From positions 21,870 through 85,869 of the forward strand of contig NZ_JAJATX010000015.1 in the NCBI RefSeq assembly GCF_020866965.1: a DNA stretch of 64,000 bases. Reading direction: 5' to 3'. Below are positions 8,300 to 17,802 of this stretch, in pieces (position 1 is the first letter of the stretch; each line of letters starts with the position of its first letter). The notes beneath the pieces are model-generated. The model did not search any database. It was not told the origin of the DNA and was given only the letters and a program-made list of their open reading frames with translations. The DNA is from Microvirga roseola. GTDB lineage: Bacteria > Pseudomonadota > Alphaproteobacteria > Rhizobiales > Beijerinckiaceae. Position numbers and translations under genes: made by a program.

Positions 8300-8580
8300 T
8301 CACTTCAATCGGGCCCAGCCTTCCACCATGGGCAAAAGAAGGCTGAGGCTGTTCTGGAGGTGGAGGAACTCGAAGCGGCAGCTGACCGCTGTTGCTGGGA
8401 CGGCGAGAAAGCCCTGGCCTGCGACCAGGCTGGCGTCACCGTCACCTTACCCAGGCCCATGACCACGAGTGCCAAATTCGACGCCCCTTTGGCAAGCAGG
8501 CCTTCGTCTACCTGTCCAAGGAAGAAGCCTATCGCCGCCCGGCGGGCGAGAAGCTCAGGTACTACTTAAGCAGCGGGTAG
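8300..8580 (+). mobile_element. IS1182-family transposase remnant, segment following the central DDE region
   Basis: Joining two frames gives KKAEAVLEVEELEAAADR, CDQAGVTVTLPRPMTT, then (frame change near 8490) GKQAFVYLSKEEAYRRPAGE and KLRYYLSS. This matches the part of IS1182-type transposases that reads ADRGYF, TVTLPKPMTSGAK and GKQDFVYxPEEDVYRCPAGE. Both ends of the gene are absent. The segment begins close to where the remnant at 18960-19180 stops. Confidence 0.65.
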
Positions 8581-9140
8581 CGTAAGCTCTCGTGAACCGG
8601 CAAGTTCCTGCCGCACCGGAAGGTCACACTCGAGCAGGAAACCGCGAATCTGGTTGATCACCGCCGTACGCTGCCCGATTAGACGGCTTCGCACCCGGTG
8701 CAGAGCTTGCAGGTCGAGTTGCTCGGCTGACTTCAGCGGCACGGGGCGCATCGTGGGCCGCTGCACCGCCTCGGCGATAGCCTCGGCATTGCGGTAGTCA
8801 TTCTTGTGGCCTTTGAGAAACGGCTTGACGTACTGGGCTGGCAGAAGGCGCACTTCATTCCGAAAGCGGCAAGCTGGCGCCCGACGTGATGGGCTCCGGC
8901 GAGACCTCCATCCCGATCAGACAGACCGGCAGATTGGCCAGACAGCACTGCAGTCGTCCGCGCGCGATCTTCCTGCGCAGCACAATCCTACCGCGTGCAC
9001 CCATGCCGATGAGGTGGAAGGTGTTTTTTCCTAGGTCGATCCCGATCGTGGTGATGGTCTCAGTTGTGATCTGGTGTGACATGGCATGGCTCCTTCCGGG
9101 ATAATCCCGTCCTCCCATGCTCCACCTGGGAGCGCGGCCG
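8566..9140 (-). mobile_element. IS110-family element, transposase truncated and frameshifted
   Basis: The transposase starts at ATG 9082 with TTIGIDLGKNTFHLIGM, the first Asp of the DEDD site, and CLIGMEV. After two frame changes (about 8890-8850) it continues VKPFLKGHKNDYRNAEAIAE, AVQRPTMRPVP and SAEQLDLQALHRVRSRLIGQ, with a stop at 8566. The C-terminal Ser-containing domain is missing. Upstream of the start (about 9085-9140) is the conserved left-end sequence of this IS type, which joins the IS3 orfA fragment directly. It appears to have inserted there. Confidence 0.75.
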
Positions 9141-9420
9141 GTCCATGCCATTAGCCGTGGCCTTCTCCAGGATCTCCCGTTCCTGTCGCAGGATCTCGTT
9201 CTCGCGCCGTAGCTCGGCCGCCATATCCTCCTGGCGGTTCTCGGGTGGAGCGTCGATCTCGCGTTCACGGCGGCGGTCAATCCGATGGCGCAGGGTGGAC
9301 AGACCAACCCCGAGATCCTCAGCATTCGCCCGTCGGCTGCGGCCGCTCGTCAGAGCAAGCCGCACGGCCTCATCCTGAAACTCTTTCGTAAAGCGGGTGT
9401 GGGGCGTGGAGATCCTCCTG
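9140..9420 (-). mobile_element. IS3-family orfA remnant
   Basis: The frame reads FTKEFQDEAVRLALTSGRSR, RANAEDLGVGLSTLRHRI and LRRENEILRQEREILEKATAN, a standard IS3 OrfA with helix-turn-helix and leucine zipper. It ends where the IS110 left end begins. No start codon remains in frame at the expected place, and orfB is absent. Confidence 0.7.
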
Positions 9421-9504
9421 GGTCATTAGAGTGCTCTCCATCTTTCCGAAGCAAGACGATCTCCTCCCGGCACTCCCCATTGGTCTCAGCAGCTTGCACG
9501 TCTG

Positions 9505-10467
9505 TCAGGGTGCGCCCGCCTCGTCTTTGTCGCTGCGCAGGACTTGGTTCCAGCCCCAATGCAGGAGTGACGGGTCGTCGCTGTCGACGCCGCGGGTGAG
9601 CAGGATGTCGTGAATTTCTTCGAGGCGACTGATCGTGGCGGGGCCGCGCTTGAGGCCGATGATCACCATCAGAATTTCGAGCATGAGCAGTTGGACCACA
9701 TAGGCGTCGGTGCCCACCCGCATAGTCGCGTCGTGAGGGACGTCGATGCTGAGCACGATGTCGGCCATTGCGGCCAACGGTGTATTCGTTTGAGTCAGAG
9801 CGATCACCGTGGCGCCGTGCTCCTTGCCGACCGCCGCGGCTTCGAGAAGAGCGGGCATGCGGCCGACATAGGAGATCGCAAACAGCACGTCTTCCTCCGT
9901 CTGCGTAGCCGCTGCGACGAGTTGGAGATGAGCGTCGGAAAATGCATTCGTGGTGATGCCGAGCCGGAACAGGCGGGCCTGCATGTCCATGGCGAGAAAG
10001 TTCGAGGTCGCCCCGGTCCCGAAGCAGTCGACACGCCGGGCGCGGTGCATAATCTCGGCGGCCCGTTCGATGTCTGCAGGCACCAGCTGATGCTGCCAGT
10101 CGGATAGAACCGAGGTCGTGCTGCCGACGATGCTGCGAATGACTTCCGCAGTGCTGTCGCCCGGCGTCACGCTGCGGTGCAGGTAGGGTGCGCCGACAGC
10201 GAGAGCCGCAGCCAGCTTGAGTTTCAGGTCGCGCAGGCCGTCACACCCGACCGTGCGGGCGAAGCGAACGATAGTTGGGGCGCTCACACCAGCCTTCGAG
10301 GCCAGTTCCTCGACATTGGCCTGCATGGCCCAATGCGGGTTTTCTAGAATCATTGCGGCGATGCGCTGCTGTCCCGCCGACATGGACACGAGGCCGGCGC
10401 TGATCGACCGCAGAATATCCGAACCGGGGTCCGGTGACAGGTTCGAGAGGGGGGCGTCCTGGATCAT
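9505..10467 (-). CDS. MurR/RpiR family transcriptional regulator (HTH + SIS)
   Basis: 320 residues. The N-terminal HTH_6 domain (about residues 18-90) includes ELASKAGVSAPTIVRFARTVGCDGLRDLK split over two helices; the SIS domain (about 125-255) has RVDCFGTGATSNFLAMDMQ and AISYVGRMPALLEA. SIS domains usually bind phosphosugars, but RpiR-type regulators are also found next to peptide importers. The ATG at 10467 overlaps the stop of the upstream ATPase gene (ATGA), making this the last gene of the importer operon. It probably regulates the operon and the divergent catabolic genes; the ligand is unknown. Confidence 0.9.
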   Translation of the reverse strand: MIQDAPLSNLSPDPGSDILRSISAGLVSMSAGQQRIAAMILENPHWAMQANVEELASKAGVSAPTIVRFARTVGCDGLRDLKLKLAAALAVGAPYLHRSVTPGDSTAEVIRSIVGSTTSVLSDWQHQLVPADIERAAEIMHRARRVDCFGTGATSNFLAMDMQARLFRLGITTNAFSDAHLQLVAAATQTEEDVLFAISYVGRMPALLEAAAVGKEHGATVIALTQTNTPLAAMADIVLSIDVPHDATMRVGTDAYVVQLLMLEILMVIIGLKRGPATISRLEEIHDILLTRGVDSDDPSLLHWGWNQVLRSDKDEAGAP

Positions 10468-11441
10468 GCCGCAGCAGGTTCTTCGTCGTGTGCCGTGTCA
10501 TAGTGACAAGCGAACCTATGGCCTCCGCTGGCCGAGCGCAACTTTGGAACGACACGAGCGCATTCGTCCGTCGCCGCCGGGCACCGGGTGCGGAACACGC
10601 AGCCCGAAGGAGGCGCCATGGGAGACGGGATGTCGCCCGTGAGCATCCGGCGGATCTTCGGTGCATCAGGATCGGCCTTCGGGGAGGCCGCAAGCAGGGC
10701 TCGCGTGTAAGGATGGCGCGGCCTCTGCGAAATATCATCCGACGAACCAATTTCCATGACCCGACCGAGATAGAGCACCGCGATGCGGTCGCACATCAAC
10801 TCGACCACATCCAGGTCGTGGGAGATGAAGAGCATCGCAAGCCCGAAGCGCTGCCGCAGGTCCTGCATCAGGTTAATCACCTGCGCCTGGACGGACACGT
10901 CCAGGGCCGAGACTGGCTCGTCTGCGACGATCAGCTTCGGTTCGACCGCAAGAGCGCGGGCTATTCCGATGCGCTGGCGCTGTCCCCCGGAAAATTCGTG
11001 CGGAAAGCGGGACATGTGAGTGGCCTGCAATCCGACCGTTTCCAGGAGTTCTCCGATCCGCTCATTCCGACGGGCTCCACTTGCGAGCCGGTGGGCATCA
11101 AGCGCCTCGCCGATGATCTCGCGCACCCGCAGCCGGGGATTCAGGCTGGCATAAGGATCCTGAAAGATCATCTGCGCGTTGCGGCGCAGGACCTTCAGCT
11201 GCCGCTCGGGAAGTCGCGAGATGTCCTGGCCGTCGAAGCGGATGGCGCCCGCCGTCGAATCGATCAGCCGCAGAATGAGACGGCCGATTGTGCTCTTCCC
11301 CGAACCAGACTCTCCGACTAGGCCCAAAACCTCGCCTGGCGCGATGTCGAAGCTCACATCTTCGACGGCGCGAACAATATGCGGTGTCCGTCCGAAATGC
11401 TTTGTCAGGCCTTCGACGGCCAGAAGCGGTGCAGCGCTCAT
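10464..11441 (-). CDS. Peptide ABC importer, ATP-binding subunit (DppF/OppF type)
   Basis: 325 residues. Walker [10 protein letters not shown], signature FSGGQRQRIGIARAL and Walker B LIVADEPVSALD are all present. The C-terminal oligopeptide-transporter extension has the Cys cluster CVFRTRCPAATDEC, which in this family carries an iron-sulfur or metal site. The ATG at 11441 overlaps the upstream stop (ATGA) and follows AGGGAG; the longer frame to 11459 lacks support. It pairs with the DppD-type ATPase to power import through the two permeases. Confidence 0.95.
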   Translation of the reverse strand: MSAAPLLAVEGLTKHFGRTPHIVRAVEDVSFDIAPGEVLGLVGESGSGKSTIGRLILRLIDSTAGAIRFDGQDISRLPERQLKVLRRNAQMIFQDPYASLNPRLRVREIIGEALDAHRLASGARRNERIGELLETVGLQATHMSRFPHEFSGGQRQRIGIARALAVEPKLIVADEPVSALDVSVQAQVINLMQDLRQRFGLAMLFISHDLDVVELMCDRIAVLYLGRVMEIGSSDDISQRPRHPYTRALLAASPKADPDAPKIRRMLTGDIPSPMAPPSGCVFRTRCPAATDECARVVPKLRSASGGHRFACHYDTAHDEEPAAA

Positions 11442-12436
11442 GCGAAGGTCTCCCTCCATCTCAGGCAGCGGACGCTGCGTTCCTTTTCATTTTCCAGCGC
11501 GATTGCGTCTGTACGGCAGATATCCGCCGCCCGCGTGCAGCGCGGAGCAAAACTGCACCCTCCGTTGACGAACTCGACGGATCCGGGGATAGACTGCACC
11601 ACTCGGCGGCCATCCTCCCGATGCCGTGCGCGAGCCGGCAGACAGTTCAGCAACGCGCCCGTGTATGGATGCCGCGGCGCCCGGAAGATGTCCCTGACGG
11701 AGCCGGTTTCCACCACCTGACCCGCATACATCACAGTCACCCGGTCGGCGATCTCGGCAACGACGCCGAGATTGTGCGTGATGAACAGCACCCCCATGCC
11801 GAGGTCTCTCTGCAGGCGCCCGATCAACGCCAGGATCTGGGCTTGGATGGTCACGTCGAGAGCCGTGGTCGGTTCGTCGGCGATCAGCAGGGAAGGATTA
11901 CAGGACATCGCCAGCGCGATCATCACCCTTTGACGCATGCCGCCCGACATCTGGTGCGGATACTCATAAACACGGTGCCGTGCGTTCGGGATCTCCACCA
12001 GATCGAGCATTTCTTCCGCCCGCCGCATGGCCGCCCCCTGGCTGAGCCCCATGTGCAGGCGCACAGATTCGGCGATCTGTTCGCCGACGGTCATGACCGG
12101 GTTGAGGCTGGTCATGGGCTCTTGGAAGATCATCGCGATCTCGGAGCCCCGCAGCTTGCGCAGTTCCGGCAGAGGCAAGCTTACGAGATCGACCATCTCT
12201 CCCGACCTCCTGCGGAACAGGATCTGCCCTCCCGAGACGCGGCCGGCCGGGCGCGGCAGCAGCCCCATGACGGCGAGACTCGTCACAGATTTCCCGGAAC
12301 CCGATTCGCCCACGAGAGCAACCGTCTCGCCGGCACCGACGGAAAGCGTGACCCCTCGTACCGGGGTCACTTCGCTGTCCTCGGTGCGAAAGCGAGCCTC
12401 GAGGTCCCTGATCGAGAGAAGGTGCGAGGTGTCCAT
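11438..12436 (-). CDS. Peptide ABC importer, ATP-binding subunit (DppD/OppD type)
   Basis: 332 residues. Walker [10 protein letters not shown], signature [15 protein letters not shown], Walker [13 protein letters not shown] and the C-terminal oligopeptide domain with [14 protein letters not shown]. The open frame extends 54 codons further upstream, but the ATG at 12436 ([16 protein letters not shown]) is the natural start, two bases after the permease stop. It works as the second half of the ATPase heterodimer. Confidence 0.95.
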   Translation of the reverse strand: MDTSHLLSIRDLEARFRTEDSEVTPVRGVTLSVGAGETVALVGESGSGKSVTSLAVMGLLPRPAGRVSGGQILFRRRSGEMVDLVSLPLPELRKLRGSEIAMIFQEPMTSLNPVMTVGEQIAESVRLHMGLSQGAAMRRAEEMLDLVEIPNARHRVYEYPHQMSGGMRQRVMIALAMSCNPSLLIADEPTTALDVTIQAQILALIGRLQRDLGMGVLFITHNLGVVAEIADRVTVMYAGQVVETGSVRDIFRAPRHPYTGALLNCLPARARHREDGRRVVQSIPGSVEFVNGGCSFAPRCTRAADICRTDAIALENEKERSVRCLRWRETFA

Positions 12437-12438
12437 CG

Positions 12439-13287
12439 TCACAGCGTCTTCCGCAGTTTGGGATCGAGCATATCTCGCAAGCCGTCGCCGACGACCTGCA
12501 GCGAAAGAGCCGCGAGAACAATGGCGAGCCCAGGGAATAGCACTACCCAGAAGGCACTGTCGGCATATTGCTGGCCGGAGGCGATCATGGTTCCCCACGT
12601 CGGCACCTCCGGCGGAACCCCGGCACCCAGAAAGGAAAGGCCGGCCTCGGCCAGGACCGCGTAGGCGAAGATGAACGTCGCCTGGACCAGCACCGGCGAG
12701 GCGACATTCAAGAGGATGTGCACGGACAGGATCCGGCGCGTCGAGACTCCCAATGCACGCGCCGCCTCGACGAACGGCAACTCGCGAAGGACAAGAGTGG
12801 AGGCGCGAACCACCCTGATCACCCGCGGCGTATAAACGATTGAGAGGGCCAGAACGACATTGAAAGCGGAAGCGCCGAGGACGGCCACCAAGAAGATGGC
12901 CAGCAGGATATCGGGAAGCGCCATCGTGGCATCCACGACCCGCATGACGAGGCCATCGAGCGACCGGAAGTAGCCGGCCAGCAGCCCGAACAGAGTTCCG
13001 ACGGTCATCGACACGAGGACCACGGCGAAGCCGATGCCGAGCGATGCGCGGGCCCCGTAAATGATGCGCGAAAGAATGTCGCGTCCGAACTCATCTGTGC
13101 CCAGCCAGTTAAGTTCGCCAGGAGGCCTCAGGCGGCGGATGATTTTGATAGAGGTTGGCTCATACGGCGCGACCCACGGCGCCACCAGCGCCATCAGCAT
13201 GATGACGGACAGGATGACGAATGCCGCGAACACGAGCTTCCGTCGAAACATGCGGCGGAAGAACAGGATTGCAGGTGAGTGGACCAT
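12439..13287 (-). CDS. Peptide ABC importer, permease (DppC type)
   Basis: 282 residues with about six transmembrane helices. It has the N-terminal DppC feature TSIKIIRRLRPP followed by NWLGTDEFGRDILSRIIYGA, and the ATPase-contacting EAA loop LPFVEAARALGVSTRRILSV. It follows the DppB-type gene by 2 bp and precedes the DppD gene by 2 bp, so the operon is tightly packed. Confidence 0.95.
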   Translation of the reverse strand: MVHSPAILFFRRMFRRKLVFAAFVILSVIMLMALVAPWVAPYEPTSIKIIRRLRPPGELNWLGTDEFGRDILSRIIYGARASLGIGFAVVLVSMTVGTLFGLLAGYFRSLDGLVMRVVDATMALPDILLAIFLVAVLGASAFNVVLALSIVYTPRVIRVVRASTLVLRELPFVEAARALGVSTRRILSVHILLNVASPVLVQATFIFAYAVLAEAGLSFLGAGVPPEVPTWGTMIASGQQYADSAFWVVLFPGLAIVLAALSLQVVGDGLRDMLDPKLRKTL

Positions 13288-13289
13288 GA

Positions 13290-14231
13290 TCAGTATCGGA
13301 CGCGAGGATCGACGAAGGTATAAATGATGTCGGTCAACAGGTTGATGAGCACGTAGACTGCTGCGACGACGATGAGCGCGCCCTGAATGACCGGATAGTC
13401 TCGTCGCAGCACGGCAGAGACGACGAGATTGCCGATGCCGGGAAGCCCGAAAACAGTCTCGGTCACAATAGCACCGCCGACCAGCAGGGCTGCCGTGAGG
13501 GCTACCACTGTGACGATGGGCACTAGCGCGTTGCCGAAGGCGTGCCGAAGCACCACACGTGCCTCGGAGATGCCTTTCGAGCGCGCCGTTCGGACATAAT
13601 CGTCACTCAGCACGTCGAGCATGCTGGCTCGTGTAAAGCGGACTATCAGGGCCGAGTTGACGATCCCGAGAACGGTTGCAGGCAAGGCGAGGTGCGCGAG
13701 GCGCTCCAAGAAAGGTGCTCCCGGCTCGCCGTAACCAGCCACGGGGAACCAGCCGAGGCGGACAGCAAAGAGCTGGATGAAGATGAGGCCGAGCCAGAAG
13801 CTCGGAATGTTCGCCGCCAGCATCGCGAGGCCGCTGACGATCTGGTCCAGGAGGCGCCCGCGCCATACCGCCGACACGATGCCAGCCGGGATACCCACCA
13901 GAGCCGCGATGGACACGGAAAAGAGCGCGAGAAAGAAGGTCGGTTCGGCTCTTTCTGCGATCGCCTGGATGACGGGGCGCTGCAGGAAGATTGAGTGACC
14001 AAGATTGCCGCGGGCGATTTCCTTCAGCCACAGCACGAACTGGACAATGATCGGCTTGTCGAGACCGTAAACCTGCCGCAGCTGGGCGATGTCTTCGGCC
14101 GTTGCCTGATCGCCGAGCATGAGCGCTGCCGGATCGCCCGGCGCGAGTCGCGTCAGGAAGAAGACCATTGTAGCAACGAGAAACATGACGATCATGAGGC
14201 TGACGAGGCGCTGACCGAGCTTAAGCCACAT
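13290..14231 (-). CDS. Peptide ABC importer, permease (DppB type)
   Basis: 313 residues, six helices. Family motifs are FFLTRLAPGDPAALMLG near the N-terminus and the EAA loop DYVRTARSKGISEARVVLRH. ATG 14231 follows GGAG at about 10 bp; an upstream TTG frame is less likely. It is separated from the binding-protein gene by 157 bp holding a hairpin, a usual arrangement that lets the binding protein be made in excess. Confidence 0.95.
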   Translation of the reverse strand: MWLKLGQRLVSLMIVMFLVATMVFFLTRLAPGDPAALMLGDQATAEDIAQLRQVYGLDKPIIVQFVLWLKEIARGNLGHSIFLQRPVIQAIAERAEPTFFLALFSVSIAALVGIPAGIVSAVWRGRLLDQIVSGLAMLAANIPSFWLGLIFIQLFAVRLGWFPVAGYGEPGAPFLERLAHLALPATVLGIVNSALIVRFTRASMLDVLSDDYVRTARSKGISEARVVLRHAFGNALVPIVTVVALTAALLVGGAIVTETVFGLPGIGNLVVSAVLRRDYPVIQGALIVVAAVYVLINLLTDIIYTFVDPRVRY

Positions 14232-14250
14232 TGCTCTAGGCTCCAAAAGG

Positions 14251-14275
14251 GCAGAGGTGAAGAGCCCACCTCTGC
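14251..14275 (-). terminator. Intra-operon hairpin between binding-protein and permease genes
   Basis: GCAGAGGTG and CACCTCTGC form a perfect 9-bp stem with a 7-base loop; on the minus strand it is followed by CCCTTTTGG. Likely partial terminator or stabiliser that raises binding-protein output over permeases. Confidence 0.5.
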
Positions 14276-14388
14276 GGATGTTAGATGAGACCGATGAGCT
14301 TTTATCCCGTCTCGGATGCTATGACGTCAGAGATGGACGAGTGCGGCAGCGTCCTGCACTTTCGCCCGGGATGCCGCCGCCCGGAGTG

Positions 14389-15954
14389 TTACTTGGCGAG
14401 TTCGACGTTCCAGAAAGCGGGCATCATCATGGGCGTATAGCCCTTCATGTTGTCGGAGAGGCCACTCAGCGCAGCGAAGTTGCCGACGCGGATGTAAGGC
14501 ACCTCGTCGTAGATGACCTGCTGGACCTTGCCCCACAGAGGACCGCGCTTTGCGGAGTCCGACTCGCCGTTGAAGGCGGCGAGGGCCGCATCCTTTGCGG
14601 GCGTCTTCCACCAGCCCGGGGCGCCATCGCCGAGTTGCGGCGGGGAGAGCATGGGGTCCGGCATGAAGGCCGAGTGGGTGATGTACACGTCCCACAGGGC
14701 CGGATCGCCACGGCGCTGGACCAGCGTGGACCAGTCGACCACGTCGAGCGCAACCTTGAACCCTGCCGCTTTCAGTTGCTCCGCCATCATGAGCGCCATG
14801 CGGTGATGGAAGTCATACTGCTTGGAATTGAGGATGCGGATCGGGGTTCCATCGTACTTGGCCTCCGCGAGCAGCTTCTTGGCCCCTTCCGGATCCGCCT
14901 TGTTGTACTTGTCGGCACCGGCGGTTGAACTGAACGGGGATCCTTTTGGGAAATGCTCGCCGGTTACGGTGAAGAACTTCGGCTCGCCGAAACCCGCGAG
15001 CAGGAGCTCTTCCGTATTCAGCGCCATCTGAAAGGCCTGGCGGATCTTCGGATCAACCATCGGTCCCTGCTTGGTATTGGTCGGAATATACGGGAAACCG
15101 TAAGGCATCGTCAGGACAGCGTTGACGCCCGAAGCGTTCGAAACCTTCTTATAGCTCTCTACGGGCAGCTGATCGGCGAACTGGTACTGTCCGGCGATGA
15201 TGCCTTCGACCCTGGTATTGGCGTTCGGGACGGGAATGAAGCGCAGTTCGTCGATTTTCGCCTCGCGCTTGCCCGCATAACCATCCGCAGGTTCACCGCG
15301 CGAGGAGTACGCATCGTTCTTCACCAGAACGACGTACTGGTCCGGCTTGCGCTCACGGAACTTGTAAGGCCCGGTCCCTATGAACTCGACGAGCGGATTG
15401 GCGATCGACTCCTTCGCCATAATGACGGCGAACCCCGACGGGAGTGCAAGATGCGCAAGCAGCGCGGGCTGAGGTTCGGAGAGCTCGATTTCGACCGTCG
15501 AAGGACCTTTTGCGGAGATCGACGTAATGCTCTTCGCGAGTGCCTTGCCGCGCGGCGTCATATCCACCCAGCGCTTGAGCGAAGCGACGACGTCTTCGGC
15601 GTCAAGCTCGCGGCCATTATGGAATTTCACGCCCTTGCGAAGTTCGATGGTGTACTTCTTACCGTCGGCAGAGATCTCCGGCATCTTGGCTGCCAGCATG
15701 GGCTGAACCGCCGAGTGGCTGTCGAAGGTGAACAGCGGCTCGTAGACATGCTGCATGATGATGCTGACGAGGTCGGCCGTGGATGCCATCGGGTCGAGCG
15801 ACTGCGGCTCGCCGATCATGGCGAGGTTAGCGCTTGTCTTTCCCTGCGCCCATGCGGCGCCGGGTCCGAGAAGAGCGGCTACGGCTACTCCAGCTGCGGC
15901 GAGCCCCAGCCCACGGCGCGTCCATCCGCCAGTGCGATCCCTCTGAATCTTCAT
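14389..15954 (-). CDS. Peptide ABC importer, periplasmic substrate-binding protein (family 5)
   Basis: 521 residues, the normal length of DppA/OppA proteins. The signal peptide (RRGLGLAAAGVAVAALLGPG, cut near AAWAQ) has twin Arg and may be Tat or Sec. Mature family signatures include GEPQSLDPMAST, YEPLFTFDSH, LRKGVKFHNGRELDAEDV and TGPYKFRERKPD. The ATG at 15954 has GGAGG eight bases upstream. It delivers the ligand to the permease pair. The ligand is not readable from sequence, but the divergent genes suggest D-amino-acid-containing or N-acylated peptides. Confidence 0.95.
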   Translation of the reverse strand: MKIQRDRTGGWTRRGLGLAAAGVAVAALLGPGAAWAQGKTSANLAMIGEPQSLDPMASTADLVSIIMQHVYEPLFTFDSHSAVQPMLAAKMPEISADGKKYTIELRKGVKFHNGRELDAEDVVASLKRWVDMTPRGKALAKSITSISAKGPSTVEIELSEPQPALLAHLALPSGFAVIMAKESIANPLVEFIGTGPYKFRERKPDQYVVLVKNDAYSSRGEPADGYAGKREAKIDELRFIPVPNANTRVEGIIAGQYQFADQLPVESYKKVSNASGVNAVLTMPYGFPYIPTNTKQGPMVDPKIRQAFQMALNTEELLLAGFGEPKFFTVTGEHFPKGSPFSSTAGADKYNKADPEGAKKLLAEAKYDGTPIRILNSKQYDFHHRMALMMAEQLKAAGFKVALDVVDWSTLVQRRGDPALWDVYITHSAFMPDPMLSPPQLGDGAPGWWKTPAKDAALAAFNGESDSAKRGPLWGKVQQVIYDEVPYIRVGNFAALSGLSDNMKGYTPMMMPAFWNVELAK

Positions 15955-16182
15955 GCTGTCCTCCGTTGATGCCTATGCCTGCAAGAGTGTTCCCGCATGC
16001 TTCGAGCAGGCAGCGGTGAAAGTTTATTAATCTGCTTCGTCGGCTGTCAATTGCCTTGACCCAATTTGCTGCCAGTCTTACGCCAATAGAGCAGACAGCA
16101 TCGATCAGGGGAAGCGGATCGCTTCGGATCTATGTAATTTTCTTTCGTGTGCGTGGGGCCGTATCAAGAGGGTCTATTTGAC
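15955..16182. promoter_or_regulatory. Divergent promoter region between importer and amidohydrolase operons
   Basis: 228 bp separate the two divergent operons, AT-richer than the surroundings around 16020-16070. Promoters for both directions and an RpiR operator would be expected here, but I found no convincing palindrome. Confidence 0.4.
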
Positions 16183-17316
16183 ATGAGTTTTGATCTCGTT
16201 CTGCGGGGTGGGCGCGTCATCGATCCATCCCAGTCCATCGACCGGGTGACCGATGTCGCCTTTTCGGGCGGGAAGGTTGCTGCGATCGGCAACAATCTCT
16301 CGGAGGGCGCACGCACCGTAAAGGATGTCGCCGGCAAGATCGTCACACCAGGGTTGATCGACCTTCATACGCACGTCTACTGGGGCGGAACCTCGCTCGG
16401 CGTGGATCCCCTCGTGCTGGCGCGAGGAGGATGCACGACGCTGGTCGATACGGGAAGCGCCGGCCCCGGCAACTATCCGGGTTTTCTTGAGCACGTCATC
16501 AAGCCGTCGCCCGTGCGCATCGTCGCCTATCTCAACGTCTCCTTTGCGGGAATCTACGGCTTCTCCAAGCGCGTGATGGTCGGAGAGAGCGGGGATCTGC
16601 GCCTCATGGCGCCCATCGACGCCGTCGAGGTCGCCGAGGCCAATCGTGATACGCTGGCGGGCATCAAGGTGCGCGTCGGTTTCCACGCATCGGGAAATTC
16701 GGGCATCGTTCCGCTGGACATCGGCCGCCAGGTGGCTGATCGCGTCGGCATGCCAATGATGGTCCACATCGACCACCCGCCGCCGACCCTGCCGGAAGTT
16801 CTTGAGCGCCTGCGCGAAGGCGATGTGTTGACCCACTGCTTTAGGCCATTCCCCAATTCGCCCACAACCGCGGATCGTAAGGTCCACCCGGCGGTGATTG
16901 AGGCACGCCAAAGGGGCGTGATCTTCGATATCGGACACGGGATGGGATCCTTTGCGTTCGATACCGCGAGGGTCATGCTGGACAATGATTTCATGCCCGA
17001 CTGCATCTCGAGCGATGTGCATGCCCTCTGCATTGACGGACCTGCCTTCGACCTTCTGACCACCATGTCGAAATTCCTCTGCCTGGGGATGCCGCTGGTC
17101 GAGGTGATCAGGGCCGCAACCGAGAATCCCGCCAAGGCTCTCAAGCGGCCGGAACTGGGCACGCTCCGTCCTGACAGCGCCGGCGATGCGTCGATTTTGG
17201 AGTTGCAGAACGGCACCTTCGATTACGTGGACTCGACCGGCGAGCGCCTCTCTGGAGAAACCTGCCTCGCCGCGAAGGGCGTGGTCATCAACGGTCAGAT
17301 GTGGCACGAAGCCTGA
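16183..17316 (+). CDS. Amidohydrolase/deacetylase family metallohydrolase
   Basis: 377 residues of the COG3964-type amidohydrolase superfamily branch. It starts DLVLRGGRVIDPSQSID, then the metal-binding GLIDLHTHVYWGG, AGIKVRVGFHAS (candidate carboxylated Lys), MMVHIDHPP, VLTHCF and ISSDVHAL (active-site Asp). Relatives deacetylate N-acyl amino acids or open cyclic amides. ATG 16183 is preferred to the GTG at 16147 because homology begins with it and AGAGGG precedes it. The gene leads an operon with RidA and a D-amino-acid enzyme, so N-acyl-D-amino acid deacylation is a reasonable inference. Confidence 0.88.
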   Translation: MSFDLVLRGGRVIDPSQSIDRVTDVAFSGGKVAAIGNNLSEGARTVKDVAGKIVTPGLIDLHTHVYWGGTSLGVDPLVLARGGCTTLVDTGSAGPGNYPGFLEHVIKPSPVRIVAYLNVSFAGIYGFSKRVMVGESGDLRLMAPIDAVEVAEANRDTLAGIKVRVGFHASGNSGIVPLDIGRQVADRVGMPMMVHIDHPPPTLPEVLERLREGDVLTHCFRPFPNSPTTADRKVHPAVIEARQRGVIFDIGHGMGSFAFDTARVMLDNDFMPDCISSDVHALCIDGPAFDLLTTMSKFLCLGMPLVEVIRAATENPAKALKRPELGTLRPDSAGDASILELQNGTFDYVDSTGERLSGETCLAAKGVVINGQMWHEA

Positions 17317-17329
17317 GAGGAGATGGAAT

Positions 17330-17791
17330 ATGACGCCCGAAGAGAGAATCGTCGCTCTGGGTTTTGTGCTGCCCGAGGCTCCGGTGCCGGTGGCCAATTA
17401 TGTGCCGTACCGCTTCGCCGGACGTTTCCTTTATCTCTCCGGCCAAGGCCCCAAGCGCGCAGACGGCACCTACCGGCCGGGTCGCCTCGGCCGTGATGCG
17501 ACCGTCGAGGAGGCCTATGAGGATGCCCGCCTGACGGGGCTTAACCTGCTCGCGATCGCGAAATCGGCTCTCGGCGAGTTGAGCCGCATCGAAGCCGTGG
17601 TGAAGCTGCTCGGCATGGTCAATGCCGAGCCGGATTTCTCCGATCACCCCAAGGTCATCAACGGCTGCTCGGATCTCCTCGTGGACGTGCTGGGCGAGGC
17701 CGGGCGTCATGCCCGCTCGGCCGTCGGAATGGGCTCACTGCCCAATCGCATGACTGTCGAGATTGAGGCCATTCTTCTCGTCCGAGACTGA
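17330..17791 (+). CDS. RidA (YjgF/UK114) family protein
   Basis: 153 residues of the longer RidA subgroup. Motifs include FLYLSGQGPKRADG, GRDATVEEAYEDARLTGLNL and MVNAEPDFSDHPKVINGCSD, ending with the conserved RSAVGMGSLPNRMTVEIEAI. RidA proteins hydrolyse reactive enamines or imines released by PLP enzymes, which fits the PLP enzyme encoded next. ATG 17330 lies 13 bp after the amidohydrolase stop with GGAGATGG before it. Confidence 0.92.
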   Translation: MTPEERIVALGFVLPEAPVPVANYVPYRFAGRFLYLSGQGPKRADGTYRPGRLGRDATVEEAYEDARLTGLNLLAIAKSALGELSRIEAVVKLLGMVNAEPDFSDHPKVINGCSDLLVDVLGEAGRHARSAVGMGSLPNRMTVEIEAILLVRD

Positions 17792-17802
17792 AAGGGACGA
17801 TC

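Noticed and set aside
14953..15969. 338-codon open frame antisense to the peptide-binding protein
   Set aside because: It is a shadow of a well-supported gene in GC-rich DNA, has no family pattern and is rich in Arg and His as such frames usually are. The same holds for long antisense frames at 887-1663, 4611-5489, 11288-12664, 16174-17397, 59148-60155 and 60488-61840.
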